Origin: Rhynochetos jubatus | Taxonomy: Eukaryota > Chordata > Aves > Eurypygiformes > Rhynochetidae | Direction of reading: 5' to 3' | DNA: 64,000 bases | Assembly: GCA_027574665.1 (NCBI GenBank) | Contig: CM050658.1 | Coordinates: 25,565,098 to 25,629,097 of the forward strand | Part shown: positions 36,923 to 49,500 of the stretch, piece by piece | How the letters are laid out: each line of letters opens with the position of its first letter | Position numbering within the stretch: position 1 is the stretch's first letter | Notes under the pieces: model-generated | The model's database searches: none | The model's input: the letters and a program-made list of their open reading frames with translations, nothing else | Told to the model about the DNA's origin: nothing | Translations under genes and position numbers: made by a program

Positions 36923-39900
36923 GTGGATTTCGACTTTCCCGGGGATACAGAGCTCTGTCTTAAGAGGCATGCAGTGCTCTGCCAAAACAAACAAGGTTTC
37001 CCTAAGAAATTCTCTCGTAGCTCTTTCCCTTTTGGAGGAAAAGGGAGAGGTTTGTTTCTAAGCTTTGCAAGCGGTCCCGCGCTCTGCCGAAAAGGGAACG
37101 AACTGCTAGAGCACAGCGAGAGAAAACAGCGTAAGCAATTCCTTCCTAGCTCTTTCTGTTGCCGAGGAACTGTGGCACTGTTGGAACTGGAGATTGCAAG
37201 CAACACAGCGATCCGGCTGCTCTGGCACGCAGTGCTCTGCAAAGGTGCAGCAAGAAGGGACAAGAAATTCTCTCCTAACTCTTTCTGTTTGGTCGCATTA
37301 CAGTGCTGCTTCAGATGGCCGTGCTCGGGCAGACGCTTCAACAAGCCGCGCATTCGAGCCTCTCCGAGCCTGTTAGCACAGAGAAGGTGACCCTGTGGAT
37401 TTCGACTTTCCCGGGGATACAGAGCTTTGTCTTAAGAGGCATGCAGTGCTCTGCCAAAACAAACAAGGTTTCCCTAAGAAATTCTCTCGTAGCTCTTTCC
37501 CTTTTGGAGGAAAAGGGAGAGGTTTGTTTCTAAGCTTTGCGAGCGGTCCCGCGCTCTGCCGAAAAGGGAACGAACTGCTAGAGCACAGCGAGAGAAAACA
37601 GCGTAAGCAATTCCTTCCTAGCTCTTTCTGTTGCCGAGGAACCGTGGCACTGTTGGAACTGGAGATTGCAAGCAACACAGCGATCCGGCTGCTCTGGCAC
37701 GCAGTGCTCTGCAAAGGCGCAGCAAGAAGGGACAAGAAATTCTCTCCTAACTCTTTCTGTTTGGTCGCATTACAGTGCTGCTTTAGATGTCCGTGTTCGG
37801 GCAGACGCTTCAACGAGCCGCGCATTCGAGCCTCTCCGAGCCTGTTAGCACAGAGAAGGTGACCCTGTGGATTTCGACTTTCCCGGGGATACAGAGCTCT
37901 GTCTTAAGAGGCATGCTGTGCTCTGCCAAAACAAACAAGGTTTCCCTAAGAAATTCTCTCGTAGCTCTTTCCCTTTTGGAGGAAAAGGGAGAGGTTTGTT
38001 TCTAAGCTTTGCAAGCGGTCCCGCGCTCTGCCGAAAAGGGAACGAACTGCTAGAGCACAGCGAGAGAAAACAGCGTAAGCAAGTCCTTCCTAGCTCTTTC
38101 TGTTGCCGAGGAACCGTGGCACTGTTGGAACTGGAGATTGCAAGCAACACAGCGATCCGGCTGCTCTGGCACGCAGTGCTCTGCAAAGGCGCAGCAAGAA
38201 GGGACAAGAAATTCTCTCCTAACTCTTTCTGTTTGGTCGCATTACAGTGCTGCTTTAGATGTCCGTGTTCGGGCAGACGCTTCAACGAGCCGCGCATTCG
38301 AGCCTCTCCGAGCCTGTTAGCACAGAGAAGGTGACCCTGTGGATTTCGACTTTCCCGGGGATACAGAGCTCTGTCTTAAGAGGCATGCAGTGCTCTGCCA
38401 AAACAAACAAGGTTTCCCTAAGAAATTCTCTCGTAGCTCTTTCCCTTTTGGAGGAAAAGGGAGAGGTTTGTTTCTAAGCTTTGCAAGCGGTCCCGCGCTC
38501 TGCCGAAAAGGGAACGAACTGCTAGAGCACAGCGAGAGAAAACAGCGTAAGCAACTCCTTCCTAGCTCTTTCTGTTGCCGAGGAACTGTGGCACTCTTGG
38601 AACTGGAGATTGCAAGCAACACAGCGATCCGGCTGCTCTGGCACGCAGTGCTCTGCAAAGGCGCAGCAAGAAGGGACAAGAAATTCTCTCCTAACTCTTT
38701 CTCTTTGGTCGCATTACAGTGCTGCTTCAGATGTCCGTGTTCGGGCAGACGCTTCAACGAGCCGCGCATTCGAGCCTCTCCGAGCCTGTTAGCACAGAGA
38801 AGGTGACCCTGTGGATTTCGACTTTCCCGGGGATACAGAGCTCTGTCTTAAGAGGCATGCAGTGCTCTGCCAAAACAAACAAGGTTTCCCTAAGAAATTC
38901 TCTCGTAGCTCTTTCCCTTTTGGAGGAAAAGGGAGAGGTTTGTTTCTAAGCTTTGCAAGCGGTCCCGCGCTCTGCCGAAAAGGGAACGAACTGCTAGAGC
39001 ACAGCGAGAGAAAACAGCGTAAGCAATTCCTTCCTAGCTCTTTCTGTTGCCGAGGAACTGTGGCACTGTTGGAACTGGAGATTGCAAGCAACACAGCGAT
39101 CCGGCTGCTCTGGCACGCAGTGCTCTGCAAAGGTGCAGCAAGAAGGGACAAGAAATTCTCTCCTAACTCTTTCTGTTTGGTCGCATTACAGTGCTGCTTC
39201 AGATGGCCGTGCTCGGGCAGACGCTTCAACAAGCCGCGCATTCGAGCCTCTCCGAGCCTGTTAGCACAGAGAAGGTGACCCTGTGGATTTCGACTTTCCC
39301 GGGGATACAGAGCTTTGTCTTAAGAGGCATGCAGTGCTCTGCCAAAACAAACAAGGTTTCCCTAAGAAATTCTCTCGTAGCTCTTTCCCTTTTGGAGGAA
39401 AAGGGAGAGGTTTGTTTCTAAGCTTTGCGAGCGGTCCCGCGCTCTGCCGAAAAGGGAACGAACTGCTAGAGCACAGCGAGAGAAAACAGCGTAAGCAATT
39501 CCTTCCTAGCTCTTTCTGTTGCCGAGGAACCGTGGCACTGTTGGAACTGGAGATTGCAAGCAACACAGCGATCCGGCTGCTCTGGCACGCAGTGCTCTGC
39601 AAAGGCGCAGCAAGAAGGGACAAGAAATTCTCTCCTAACTCTTTCTGTTTGGTCGCATTACAGTGCTGCTTTAGATGTCCGTGTTCGGGCAGACGCTTCA
39701 ACGAGCCGCGCATTCGAGCCTCTCCGAGCCTGTTAGCACAGAGAAGGTGACCCTGTGGATTTCGACTTTCCCGGGGATACAGAGCTCTGTCTTAAGAGGC
39801 ATGCTGTGCTCTGCCAAAACAAACAAGGTTTCCCTAAGAAATTCTCTCGTAGCTCTTTCCCTTTTGGAGGAAAAGGGAGAGGTTTGTTTCTAAGCTTTGC

Positions 39901-42900
39901 AAGCGGTCCCGCGCTCTGCCGAAAAGGGAACGAACTGCTAGAGCACAGCGAGAGAAAACAGCGTAAGCAAGTCCTTCCTAGCTCTTTCTGTTGCCGAGGA
40001 ACCGTGGCACTGTTGGAACTGGAGATTGCAAGCAACACAGCGATCCGGCTGCTCTGGCACGCAGTGCTCTGCAAAGGCGCAGCAAGAAGGGACAAGAAAT
40101 TCTCTCCTAACTCTTTCTGTTTGGTCGCATTACAGTGCTGCTTTAGATGTCCGTGTTCGGGCAGACGCTTCAACGAGCCGCGCATTCGAGCCTCTCCGAG
40201 CCTGTTAGCACAGAGAAGGTGACCCTGTGGATTTCGACTTTCCCGGGGATACAGAGCTCTGTCTTAAGAGGCATGCAGTGCTCTGCCAAAACAAACAAGG
40301 TTTCCCTAAGAAATTCTCTCGTAGCTCTTTCCCTTTTGGAGGAAAAGGGAGAGGTTTGTTTCTAAGCTTTGCAAGCGGTCCCGCGCTCTGCCGAAAAGGG
40401 AACGAACTGCTAGAGCACAGCGAGAGAAAACAGCGTAAGCAACTCCTTCCTAGCTCTTTCTGTTGCCGAGGAACTGTGGCACTCTTGGAACTGGAGATTG
40501 CAAGCAACACAGCGATCCGGCTGCTCTGGCACGCAGTGCTCTGCAAAGGCGCAGCAAGAAGGGACAAGAAATTCTCTCCTAACTCTTTCTCTTTGGTTGC
40601 ATTACAGTGCTGCTTTAGATGTCCGTATTCGGGCAGACGCTTCAACGAGCCGCGCATTCGAGCCTCTCCGAGCCTGTTAGCACAGAGAAGGTGACCCTGT
40701 GGATTTCGACTTTCCCGGGGATACAGAGCTCTGTCTTAAGAGGCATGCAGTGCTCTGCCAAAACAAACAAGGTTTCCCTAAGAAATTCTCTCGTAGCTCT
40801 TTCCCTTTTGGAGGAAAAGGGAGAGGTTTGTTTCTAAGCTTTGCGAGCGGTCCCGCGCTCTGCCGAAAAGGGAACGAACTGCTAGAGCACAGCGAGAGAA
40901 AACAGCGTAAGCAATTCCTTCCTAGCTCTTTCTGTTGCCGAGGAACGGTGGCACTGTTGGAACTGGAGATTGCAAGCAACACAGCGGTCCGGCTGCTCTG
41001 GCACGCAGTGCTCTGCAAAGGCGCAGCAAGAAGGGACAAGAAATTCTCTCCTAACTCTTTCTCTTTGGTCGCATTACAGTGCTGCTTTAGATGGCCGTGT
41101 TCGGGCAGACGCTTCAACGAGCCGCGCATTCGAGCCTCTCCGAGCCTGTTAGCACAGAGAAGGTGACCCTGTGGATTTCGACTTTCCCGGGGATACAGAG
41201 CTCTGTCTTAAGAGGCATGCAGTGCTCTGCCAAAACAAACAAGGTTTCCCTAAGAAATTCTCTCGTAGCTCTTTCCCTTTTGGAGGAAAAGGGAGAGGTT
41301 TGTTTCTAAGCTTTGCAAGCGGTCCCGCGCTCTGCCGAAAAGGGAACGAACTGCTAGAGCACAGCGAGAGAAAACAGCGTAAGCAAGTCCTTCCTAGCTC
41401 TTTCTGTTGCCGAGGAACCATGGCACTGTTGGAACTGGAGATTGCAAGCAACACAGCGATCCGGCTGCTCTGGCACGCAGTGCTCTGCAAAGGTGCAGCA
41501 AGAAGGGACAAGAAATTCTCTCCTAACTCTTTCTGTTTGGTCGCATTACAGTGCTGCTTCAGATGGCCGTGCTCGGGCAGACGCTTCAACAAGCCGCGCA
41601 TTCGAGCCTCTCCGAGCCTGTTAGCACAGAGAAGGTGACCCTGTGGATTTCGACTTTCCCGGGGATACAGAGCTTTGTCTTAAGAGGCATGCAGTGCTCT
41701 GCCAAAACAAACAAGGTTTCCCTAAGAAATTCTCTCGTAGCTCTTTCCCTTTTGGAGGAAAAGGGAGAGGTTTGTTTCTAAGCTTTGCGAGCGGTCCCGC
41801 GCTCTGCCGAAAAGGGAACGAACTGCTAGAGCACAGCGAGAGAAAACAGCGTAAGCAATTCCTTCCTAGCTCTTTCTGTTGCCGAGGAACCGTGGCACTG
41901 TTGGAACTGGAGATTGCAAGCAACACAGCGATCCGGCTGCTCTGGCACGCAGTGCTCTGCAAAGGCGCAGCAAGAAGGGACAAGAAATTCTCTCCTAACT
42001 CTTTCTGTTTGGTCGCATTACAGTGCTGCTTTAGATGTCCGTGTTCGGGCAGACGCTTCAACGAGCCGCGCATTCGAGCCTCTCCGAGCCTGTTAGCACA
42101 GAGAAGGTGACCCTGTGGATTTCGACTTTCCCGGGGATACAGAGCTCTGTCTTAAGAGGCATGCTGTGCTCTGCCAAAACAAACAAGGTTTCCCTAAGAA
42201 ATTCTCTCGTAGCTCTTTCCCTTTTGGAGGAAAAGGGAGAGGTTTGTTTCTAAGCTTTGCAAGCGGTCCCGCGCTCTGCCGAAAAGGGAACGAACTGCTA
42301 GAGCACAGCGAGAGAAAACAGCGTAAGCAAGTCCTTCCTAGCTCTTTCTGTTGCCGAGGAACCGTGGCACTGTTGGAACTGGAGATTGCAAGCAACACAG
42401 CGATCCGGCTGCTCTGGCACGCAGTGCTCTGCAAAGGCGCAGCAAGAAGGGACAAGAAATTCTCTCCTAACTCTTTCTGTTTGGTCGCATTACAGTGCTG
42501 CTTTAGATGTCCGTGTTCGGGCAGACGCTTCAACGAGCCGCGCATTCGAGCCTCTCCGAGCCTGTTAGCACAGAGAAGGTGACCCTGTGGATTTCGACTT
42601 TCCCGGGGATACAGAGCTCTGTCTTAAGAGGCATGCAGTGCTCTGCCAAAACAAACAAGGTTTCCCTAAGAAATTCTCTCGTAGCTCTTTCCCTTTTGGA
42701 GGAAAAGGGAGAGGTTTGTTTCTAAGCTTTGCAAGCGGTCCCGCGCTCTGCCGAAAAGGGAACGAACTGCTAGAGCACAGCGAGAGAAAACAGCGTAAGC
42801 AACTCCTTCCTAGCTCTTTCTGTTGCCGAGGAACTGTGGCACTCTTGGAACTGGAGATTGCAAGCAACACAGCGATCCGGCTGCTCTGGCACGCAGTGCT

Positions 42901-43530
42901 CTGCAAAGGCGCAGCAAGAAGGGACAAGAAATTCTCTCCTAACTCTTTCTCTTTGGTTGCATTACAGTGCTGCTTTAGATGTCCGTATTCGGGCAGACGC
43001 TTCAACGAGCCGCGCATTCGAGCCTCTCCGAGCCTGTTAGCACAGAGAAGGTGACCCTGTGGATTTCGACTTTCCCGGGGATACAGAGCTCTGTCTTAAG
43101 AGGCATGCAGTGCTCTGCCAAAACAAACAAGGTTTCCCTAAGAAATTCTCTCGTAGCTCTTTCCCTTTTGGAGGAAAAGGGAGAGGTTTGTTTCTAAGCT
43201 TTGCGAGCGGTCCCGCGCTCTGCCGAAAAGGGAACGAACTGCTAGAGCACAGCGAGAGAAAACAGCGTAAGCAATTCCTTCCTAGCTCTTTCTGTTGCCG
43301 AGGAACGGTGGCACTGTTGGAACTGGAGATTGCAAGCAACACAGCGGTCCGGCTGCTCTGGCACGCAGTGCTCTGCAAAGGCGCAGCAAGAAGGGACAAG
43401 AAATTCTCTCCTAACTCTTTCTGTTTGGTCGCATTACAGTGCTGCTTTAGATGGCCGTGTTCGGGCAGACGCTTCAACGAGCCGCGCATTCGAGCCTCTC
43501 CGAGCCTGTTAGCACAGAGAAGGTGACCCT
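36923..43530 (+). repeat. 4-mer/5-mer higher-order repeat block (14 monomers)
   Basis: Three successive blocks start at 36923, 38811 and 41171. Each runs in the same order: a unit with AAAGGTGCAG, GTGCTCGGGC and CAACAAGCC; a unit with AGAGCTTTG and TTGCGAGCGG; a unit with GCATGCTGTG and AAGTCC; a unit with AACTCC. In the second and third blocks a fifth unit with GAACGGTGG and GCGGTCCGG follows, so offsets are 1,888 then 2,360 bp. The fourth unit of the last two blocks also has TTGGTTGCATT and GTATTCGG, which the first lacks. This is the clearest nested higher-order structure in the window. Confidence 0.88.
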
Positions 43531-46500
43531 GTGGATTTCGACTTTCCCGGGGATACAGGGCTCTGTCTTAAGAGGCATGCTGTGCTCTGCCAAAACAAAC
43601 AAGGTTTCACTAAGAAATTCTCTCCTAGCTCTTTCCCTTTTGGAGGAAAAGGGAGAGGTTTGTTTCTAAGCTTTGCAAGCGGTCCCGCGCTCTGCTGAAA
43701 AGGGAACGAACTGCTAGAGCACAGCGAGAGAAAACAGCGTAAGCAATTCCTTCCTAGCTCTTTCTGTTGCCGAGGAACCGTGGCACTGTTGGAACTGGAG
43801 ATTGCAAGCAACACAGCGATCCGGCTGCTCTGGCACGCAGTGCTCTGCAAAGGCGCAGCAAGAAGGGACAAGAAATTCTCTCCTAACTCTTTCTGTTTGG
43901 TCGCATTACAGTGCTGCTTTAGATGTCCGTGTTCGGGCAGACGCTTCAACGAGCCGCGCATTCGAGCCTCTCCGAGCCTGTTAGCACAGAGAAGGTGACC
44001 CTGTGGATTTCGACTTTCCCGGGGATACAGAGCTCTGTCTTAAGAGGCATGCAGTGCTCTGCCAAAACAAACAAGGTTTCCCTAAGAAATTCTCTCGTAG
44101 CTCTTTCCCTTTTGGAGGAAAAGGGAGAGGTTTGTTTCTAAGCTTTGCAAGCGGTCCCGCGCTCTGCCGAAAAGGGAAGGAACTGCTAGAGCACAGCGAG
44201 AGAAAACAGCGTAAGCAATTCCTTCCTAGCTCTTTCTGTTGCCGAGGAACGGTGGCACTGTTGGAACTGGAGATTGCAAGCAACACAGCGGTCCGGCTGC
44301 TCTGGCACGCAGTGCTCTGCAAAGGCGCAGCAAGAAGGGACAAGAAATTCTCTCCTAACTCTTTCTCTTTGGTCGCATTACAGTGCTGCTTTAGATGGCC
44401 GTGTTCGGGCAGACGCTTCAACGAGCCGCGCATTCGAGCCTCTCCGAGCCTGTTAGCACAGAGAAGGTGACCCTGTGGATTTCGACTTTCCCGGGGATAC
44501 AGAGCTCTGTCTTAAGAGGCATGCTGTGCTCTGCCAAAACAAACAAGGTTTCACTAAGAAATTCTCTCCTAGCTCTTTCCCTTTTGGAGGAAAAGGGAGA
44601 GGTTTGTTTCTAAGCTTTGCAAGCGGTCCCGTGCTCTGCCGAAAAGGGAACGAACTGCTAGAGCACAGCGAGAGAAAACAGCGTAAGCAATTCCTTCCTA
44701 GCTCTTTCTGCTGCCGAGGAACCGTGGCACTGTTGGAACTGGAGATTGCAAGCAACACAGCGATCCGGCTGCTCTGGCACGCAGTGCTCTGCAAAGGCGC
44801 AGCAAGAAGGGACAAGAAATTCTCTCCTAACTCTTTCTGTTTGGTCGCATTACAGTGCTGCTTTAGATGTCCGTGTTCGGGCAGACGCTTCAACGAGCCG
44901 CGCATTCGAGCCTCTCCGAGCCTGTTAGCACAGAGAAGGTGACCCTGTGGATTTCGACTTTCCCGGGGATACAGAGCTCTGTCTTAAGAGGCATGCTGTG
45001 CTCTGCCAAAACAAACAAGGTTTCCCTAAGAAATTCTCTCGTAGCTCTTTCCCTTTTGGAGGAAAAGGGAGAGGTTTGTTTCTAAGCTTTGCAAGCGGTC
45101 CCGCGCTCTGCCGAAAAGGGAACGAACTGCTAGAGCACAGCGAGAGAAAACAGCGTAAGCAAGTCCTTCCTAGCTCTTTCTGTTGCCGAGGAACCGTGGC
45201 ACTGTTGGAACTGGAGATTGCAAGCAACACAGCGATCCGGCTGCTCTGGCACGCAGTGCTCTGCAAAGGCGCAGCAAGAAGGGACAAGAAATTCTCTCCT
45301 AACTCTTTCTCTTTGGTCGCATTACAGTGCTGCTTCAGATGTCCGTGTTCGGGCAGACGCTTCAACGAGCCGCGCATTCGAGCCTCTCCGAGCCTGTTAG
45401 CACAGAGAAGGTGACCCTGTGGATTTCGACTTTCCCGGGGATACAGAGCTCTGTCTTAAGAGGCATGCAGTGCTCTGCCAAAACAAACAAGGTTTCCCTA
45501 AGAAATTCTCTCGTAGCTCTTTCCCTTTTGGAGGAAAAGGGAGAGCTTTGTTTCTAAGCTTTGCAAGCGGTCCCGCGCTCTGCCGAAAAGGGAACGAACT
45601 GCTAGAGCACAGCGAGAGAAAACAGCGTAAGCAATTCCTTCCTAGCTCTTTCTGTTGCCGAGGAACCGTGGCACTGTTGGAACTGGAGATTGCAAGCAAC
45701 ACAGCGATCCGGCTGCTCTGGCACGCAGTGCTCTGCAAAGGCGCAGCAAGAAGGGACAAGAAATTCTCTCCTAACTCTTTCTGTTTGGTCGCATTACAGT
45801 GCTGCTTCAGATGGCCGTGCTCGGGCAGACGCTTCAACAAGCCGCGCATTCGAGCCTCTCCGAGCCTGTTAGCACAGAGAAGGTGACCCTGTGGATTTCG
45901 ACTTTCCCGGGGATACAGAGCTTTGTCTTAAGAGGCATGCAGTGCTCTGCCAAAACAAACAAGGTTTCCCTAAGAAATTCTCTCGTAGCTCTTTCCCTTT
46001 TGGAGGAAAAGGGAGAGGTTTGTTTCTAAGCTTTGCGAGCGGTCCCGCGCTCTGCCGAAAAGGGAACGAACTGCTAGAGCACAGCGAGAGAAAACAGCGT
46101 AAGCAATTCCTTCCTAGCTCTTTCTGTTGCCGAGGAACGGTGGCACTGTTGGAACTGGAGATTGCAAGCAACACAGCGGTCCGGCTGCTCTGGCACGCAG
46201 TGCTCTGCAAAAGCGCAGCAAGAAGGGACAAGAAATTCTCTCCTAACTCTTTCTCTTTGGTCGCATTACAGTGCTGCTTTAGATGTCCGTGTTCGGGCAG
46301 ACGCTTCAACGAGCCGCGCATTCGAGCCTCTCCGAGCCTGTTAGCACAGAGAAGGTGACCCTGTGGATTTCGACTTTCCCGGGGATACAGAGCTCTGTCT
46401 TAAGAGGCATGCTGTGCTCTGCCAAAACAAACAAGGTTTCACTAAGAAATTCTCTCCTAGCTCTTTCCCTTTTGGAGGAAAAGGGAGAGGTTTGTTTCTA

Positions 46501-49500
46501 AGCTTTGCAAGCGGTCCCGCGCTCTGCTGAAAAGGGAACGAACTGCTAGAGCACAGCGAGAGAAAACAGCGTAAGCAATTCCTTCCTAGCTCTTTCTGTT
46601 GCCGAGGAACCGTGGCACTGTTGGAACTGGAGATTGCAAGCAACACAGCGATCCGGCTGCTCTGGCACGCAGTGCTCTGCAAAGGCGCAGCAAGAAGGGA
46701 CAAGAAATTCTCTCCTAACTCTTTCTGTTTGGTCGCATTACAGTGCTGCTTTAGATGTCCGTGTTCGGGCAGACGCTTCAACGAGCCGCGCATTCGAGCC
46801 TCTCCGAGCCTGTTAGCACAGAGAAGGTGACCCTGTGGATTTCGACTTTCCCGGGGATACAGAGCTCTGTCTTAAGAGGCATGCTGTGCTCTGCCAAAAC
46901 AAACAAGGTTTCCCTAAGAAATTCTCTCGTAGCTCTTTCCCTTTTGGAGGAAAAGGGAGAGGTTTGTTTCTAAGCTTTGCAAGCGGTCCCGCGCTCTGCC
47001 GAAAAGGGAACGAACTGCTAGAGCACAGCGAGAGAAAACAGCGTAAGCAAGTCCTTCCTAGCTCTTTCTGTTGCCGAGGAACCGTGGCACTGTTGGAACT
47101 GGAGATTGCAAGCAACACAGCGATCCGGCTGCTCTGGCACGCAGTGCTCTGCAAAGGCGCAGCAAGAAGGGACAAGAAATTCTCTCCTAACTCTTTCTGT
47201 TTGGTCGCATTACAGTGCTGCTTTAGATGTCCGTGTTCGGGCAGACGCTTCAACGAGCCGCGCATTCGAGCCTCTCCGAGCCTGTTAGCACAGAGAAGGT
47301 GACCCTGTGGATTTCGACTTTCCCGGGGATACAGAGCTCTGTCTTAAGAGGCATGCAGTGCTCTGCCAAAACAAACAAGGTTTCCCTAAGAAATTCTCTC
47401 GTAGCTCTTTCCCTTTTGGAGGAAAAGGGAGAGGTTTGTTTCTAAGCTTTGCGAGCGGTCCCGCGCTCTGCCGAAAAGGGAACGAACTGCTAGAGCACAG
47501 CGAGAGAAAACAGCGTAAGCAATTCCTTCCTAGCTCTTTCTGTTGCCGAGGAACGGTGGCACTGTTGGAACTGGAGATTGCAAGCAACACAGCGGTCCGG
47601 CTGCTCTGGCACGCAGTGCTCTGCAAAGGCGCAGCAAGAAGGGACAAGAAATTCTCTCCTAACTCTTTCTGTTTGGTCGCATTACAGTGCTGCTTTAGAT
47701 GGCCGTGTTCGGGCAGACGCTTCAACGAGCCGCGCATTCGAGCCTCTCCGAGCCTGTTAGCACAGAGAAGGTGACCCTGTGGATTTCGACTTTCCCGGGG
47801 ATACAGAGCTCTGTCTTAAGAGGCATGCAGTGCTCTGCCAAAACAAACAAGGTTTCCCTAAGAAATTCTCTCGTAGCTCTTTCCCTTTTGGAGGAAAAGG
47901 GAGAGGTTTGTTTCTAAGCTTTGCAAGCGGTCCCGCGCTCTGCCGAAAAGGGAACGAACTGCTAGAGCACAGCGAGAGAAAACAGCGTAAGCAACTCCTT
48001 CCTAGCTCTTTCTGTTGCCGAGGAACTGTGGCACTGTTGGAACTGGAGATTGCAAGCAACACAGCGATCCGGCTGCTCTGGCACGCAGTGCTCTGCAAAG
48101 GCGCAGCAAGAAGGGACAAGAAATTCTCTCCTAACTCTTTCTGTTTGGTCGCATTACAGTGCTGCTTTAGATGTCCGTGTTCGGGCAGACGCTTCAACGA
48201 GCCGCGCATTCGAGCCTCTCCGAGCCTGTTAGCACAGAGAAGGTGACCCTGTGGATTTCAACTTTCCCGGGGATACAGAGCTCTGTCTTAAGAGGCATGC
48301 TGTGCTCTGCCAAAACAAACAAGGTTTCCCTAAGAAATTCTCTCGTAGCTCTTTCCCTTTTGGAGGAAAAGGGAGAGGTTTGTTTCTAAGCTTTGCAAGC
48401 GGTCCCGCGCTCTGCCGAAAAGGGAACGAACTGCTAGAGCACAGCGAGAGAAAACAGCGTAAGCAAGTCCTTCCTAGCTCTTTCTGTTGCCGAGGAACCG
48501 TGGCACTGTTGGAACTGGAGATTGCAAGCAACACAGCGATCCGGCTGCTCTGGCACGCAGTGCTCTGCAAAGGCGCAGCAAGAAGGGACAAGAAATTCTC
48601 TCCTAACTCTTTCTGTTTGGTCGCATTACAGTGCTGCTTTAGATGTCCGTGTTCGGGCAGACGCTTCAACGAGCCGCGCATTCGAGCCTCTCCGAGCCTG
48701 TTAGCACAGAGAAGGTGACCCTGTGGATTTCGACTTTCCCGGGGATACAGAGCTCTGTCTTAAGAGGCATGCAGTGCTCTGCCAAAACAAACAAGGTTTC
48801 CCTAAGAAATTCTCTCGTAGCTCTTTCCCTTTTGGAGGAAAAGGGAGAGGTTTGTTTCTAAGCTTTGCAAGCGGTCCCGCGCTCTGCCGAAAAGGGAACG
48901 AACTGCTAGAGCACAGCGAGAGAAAACAGCGTAAGCAACTCCTTCCTAGCTCTTTCTGTTGCCGAGGAACTGTGGCACTCTTGGAACTGGAGATTGCAAG
49001 CAACACAGCGATCCGGCTGCTCTGGCACGCAGTGCTCTGCAAAGGCGCAGCAAGAAGGGACAAGAAATTCTCTCCTAACTCTTTCTCTTTGGTTGCATTA
49101 CAGTGCTGCTTTAGATGTCCGTATTCGGGCAGACGCTTCAACGAGCCGCGCATTCGAGCCTCTCCGAGCCTGTTAGCACAGAGAAGGTGACCCTGTGGAT
49201 TTCGACTTTCCCGGGGATACAGAGCTCTGTCTTAAGAGGCATGCAGTGCTCTGCCAAAACAAACAAGGTTTCCCTAAGAAATTCTCTCGTAGCTCTTTCC
49301 CTTTTGGAGGAAAAGGGAGAGGTTTGTTTCTAAGCTTTGCGAGCGGTCCCGCGCTCTGCCGAAAAGGGAACGAACTGCTAGAGCACAGCGAGAGAAAACA
49401 GCGTAAGCAATTCCTTCCTACCTCTTTCTGTTGCCGAGGAACGGTGGCACTGTTGGAACTGGAGATTGCAAGCAACACAGCGGTCCGGCTGCTCTGGCAC

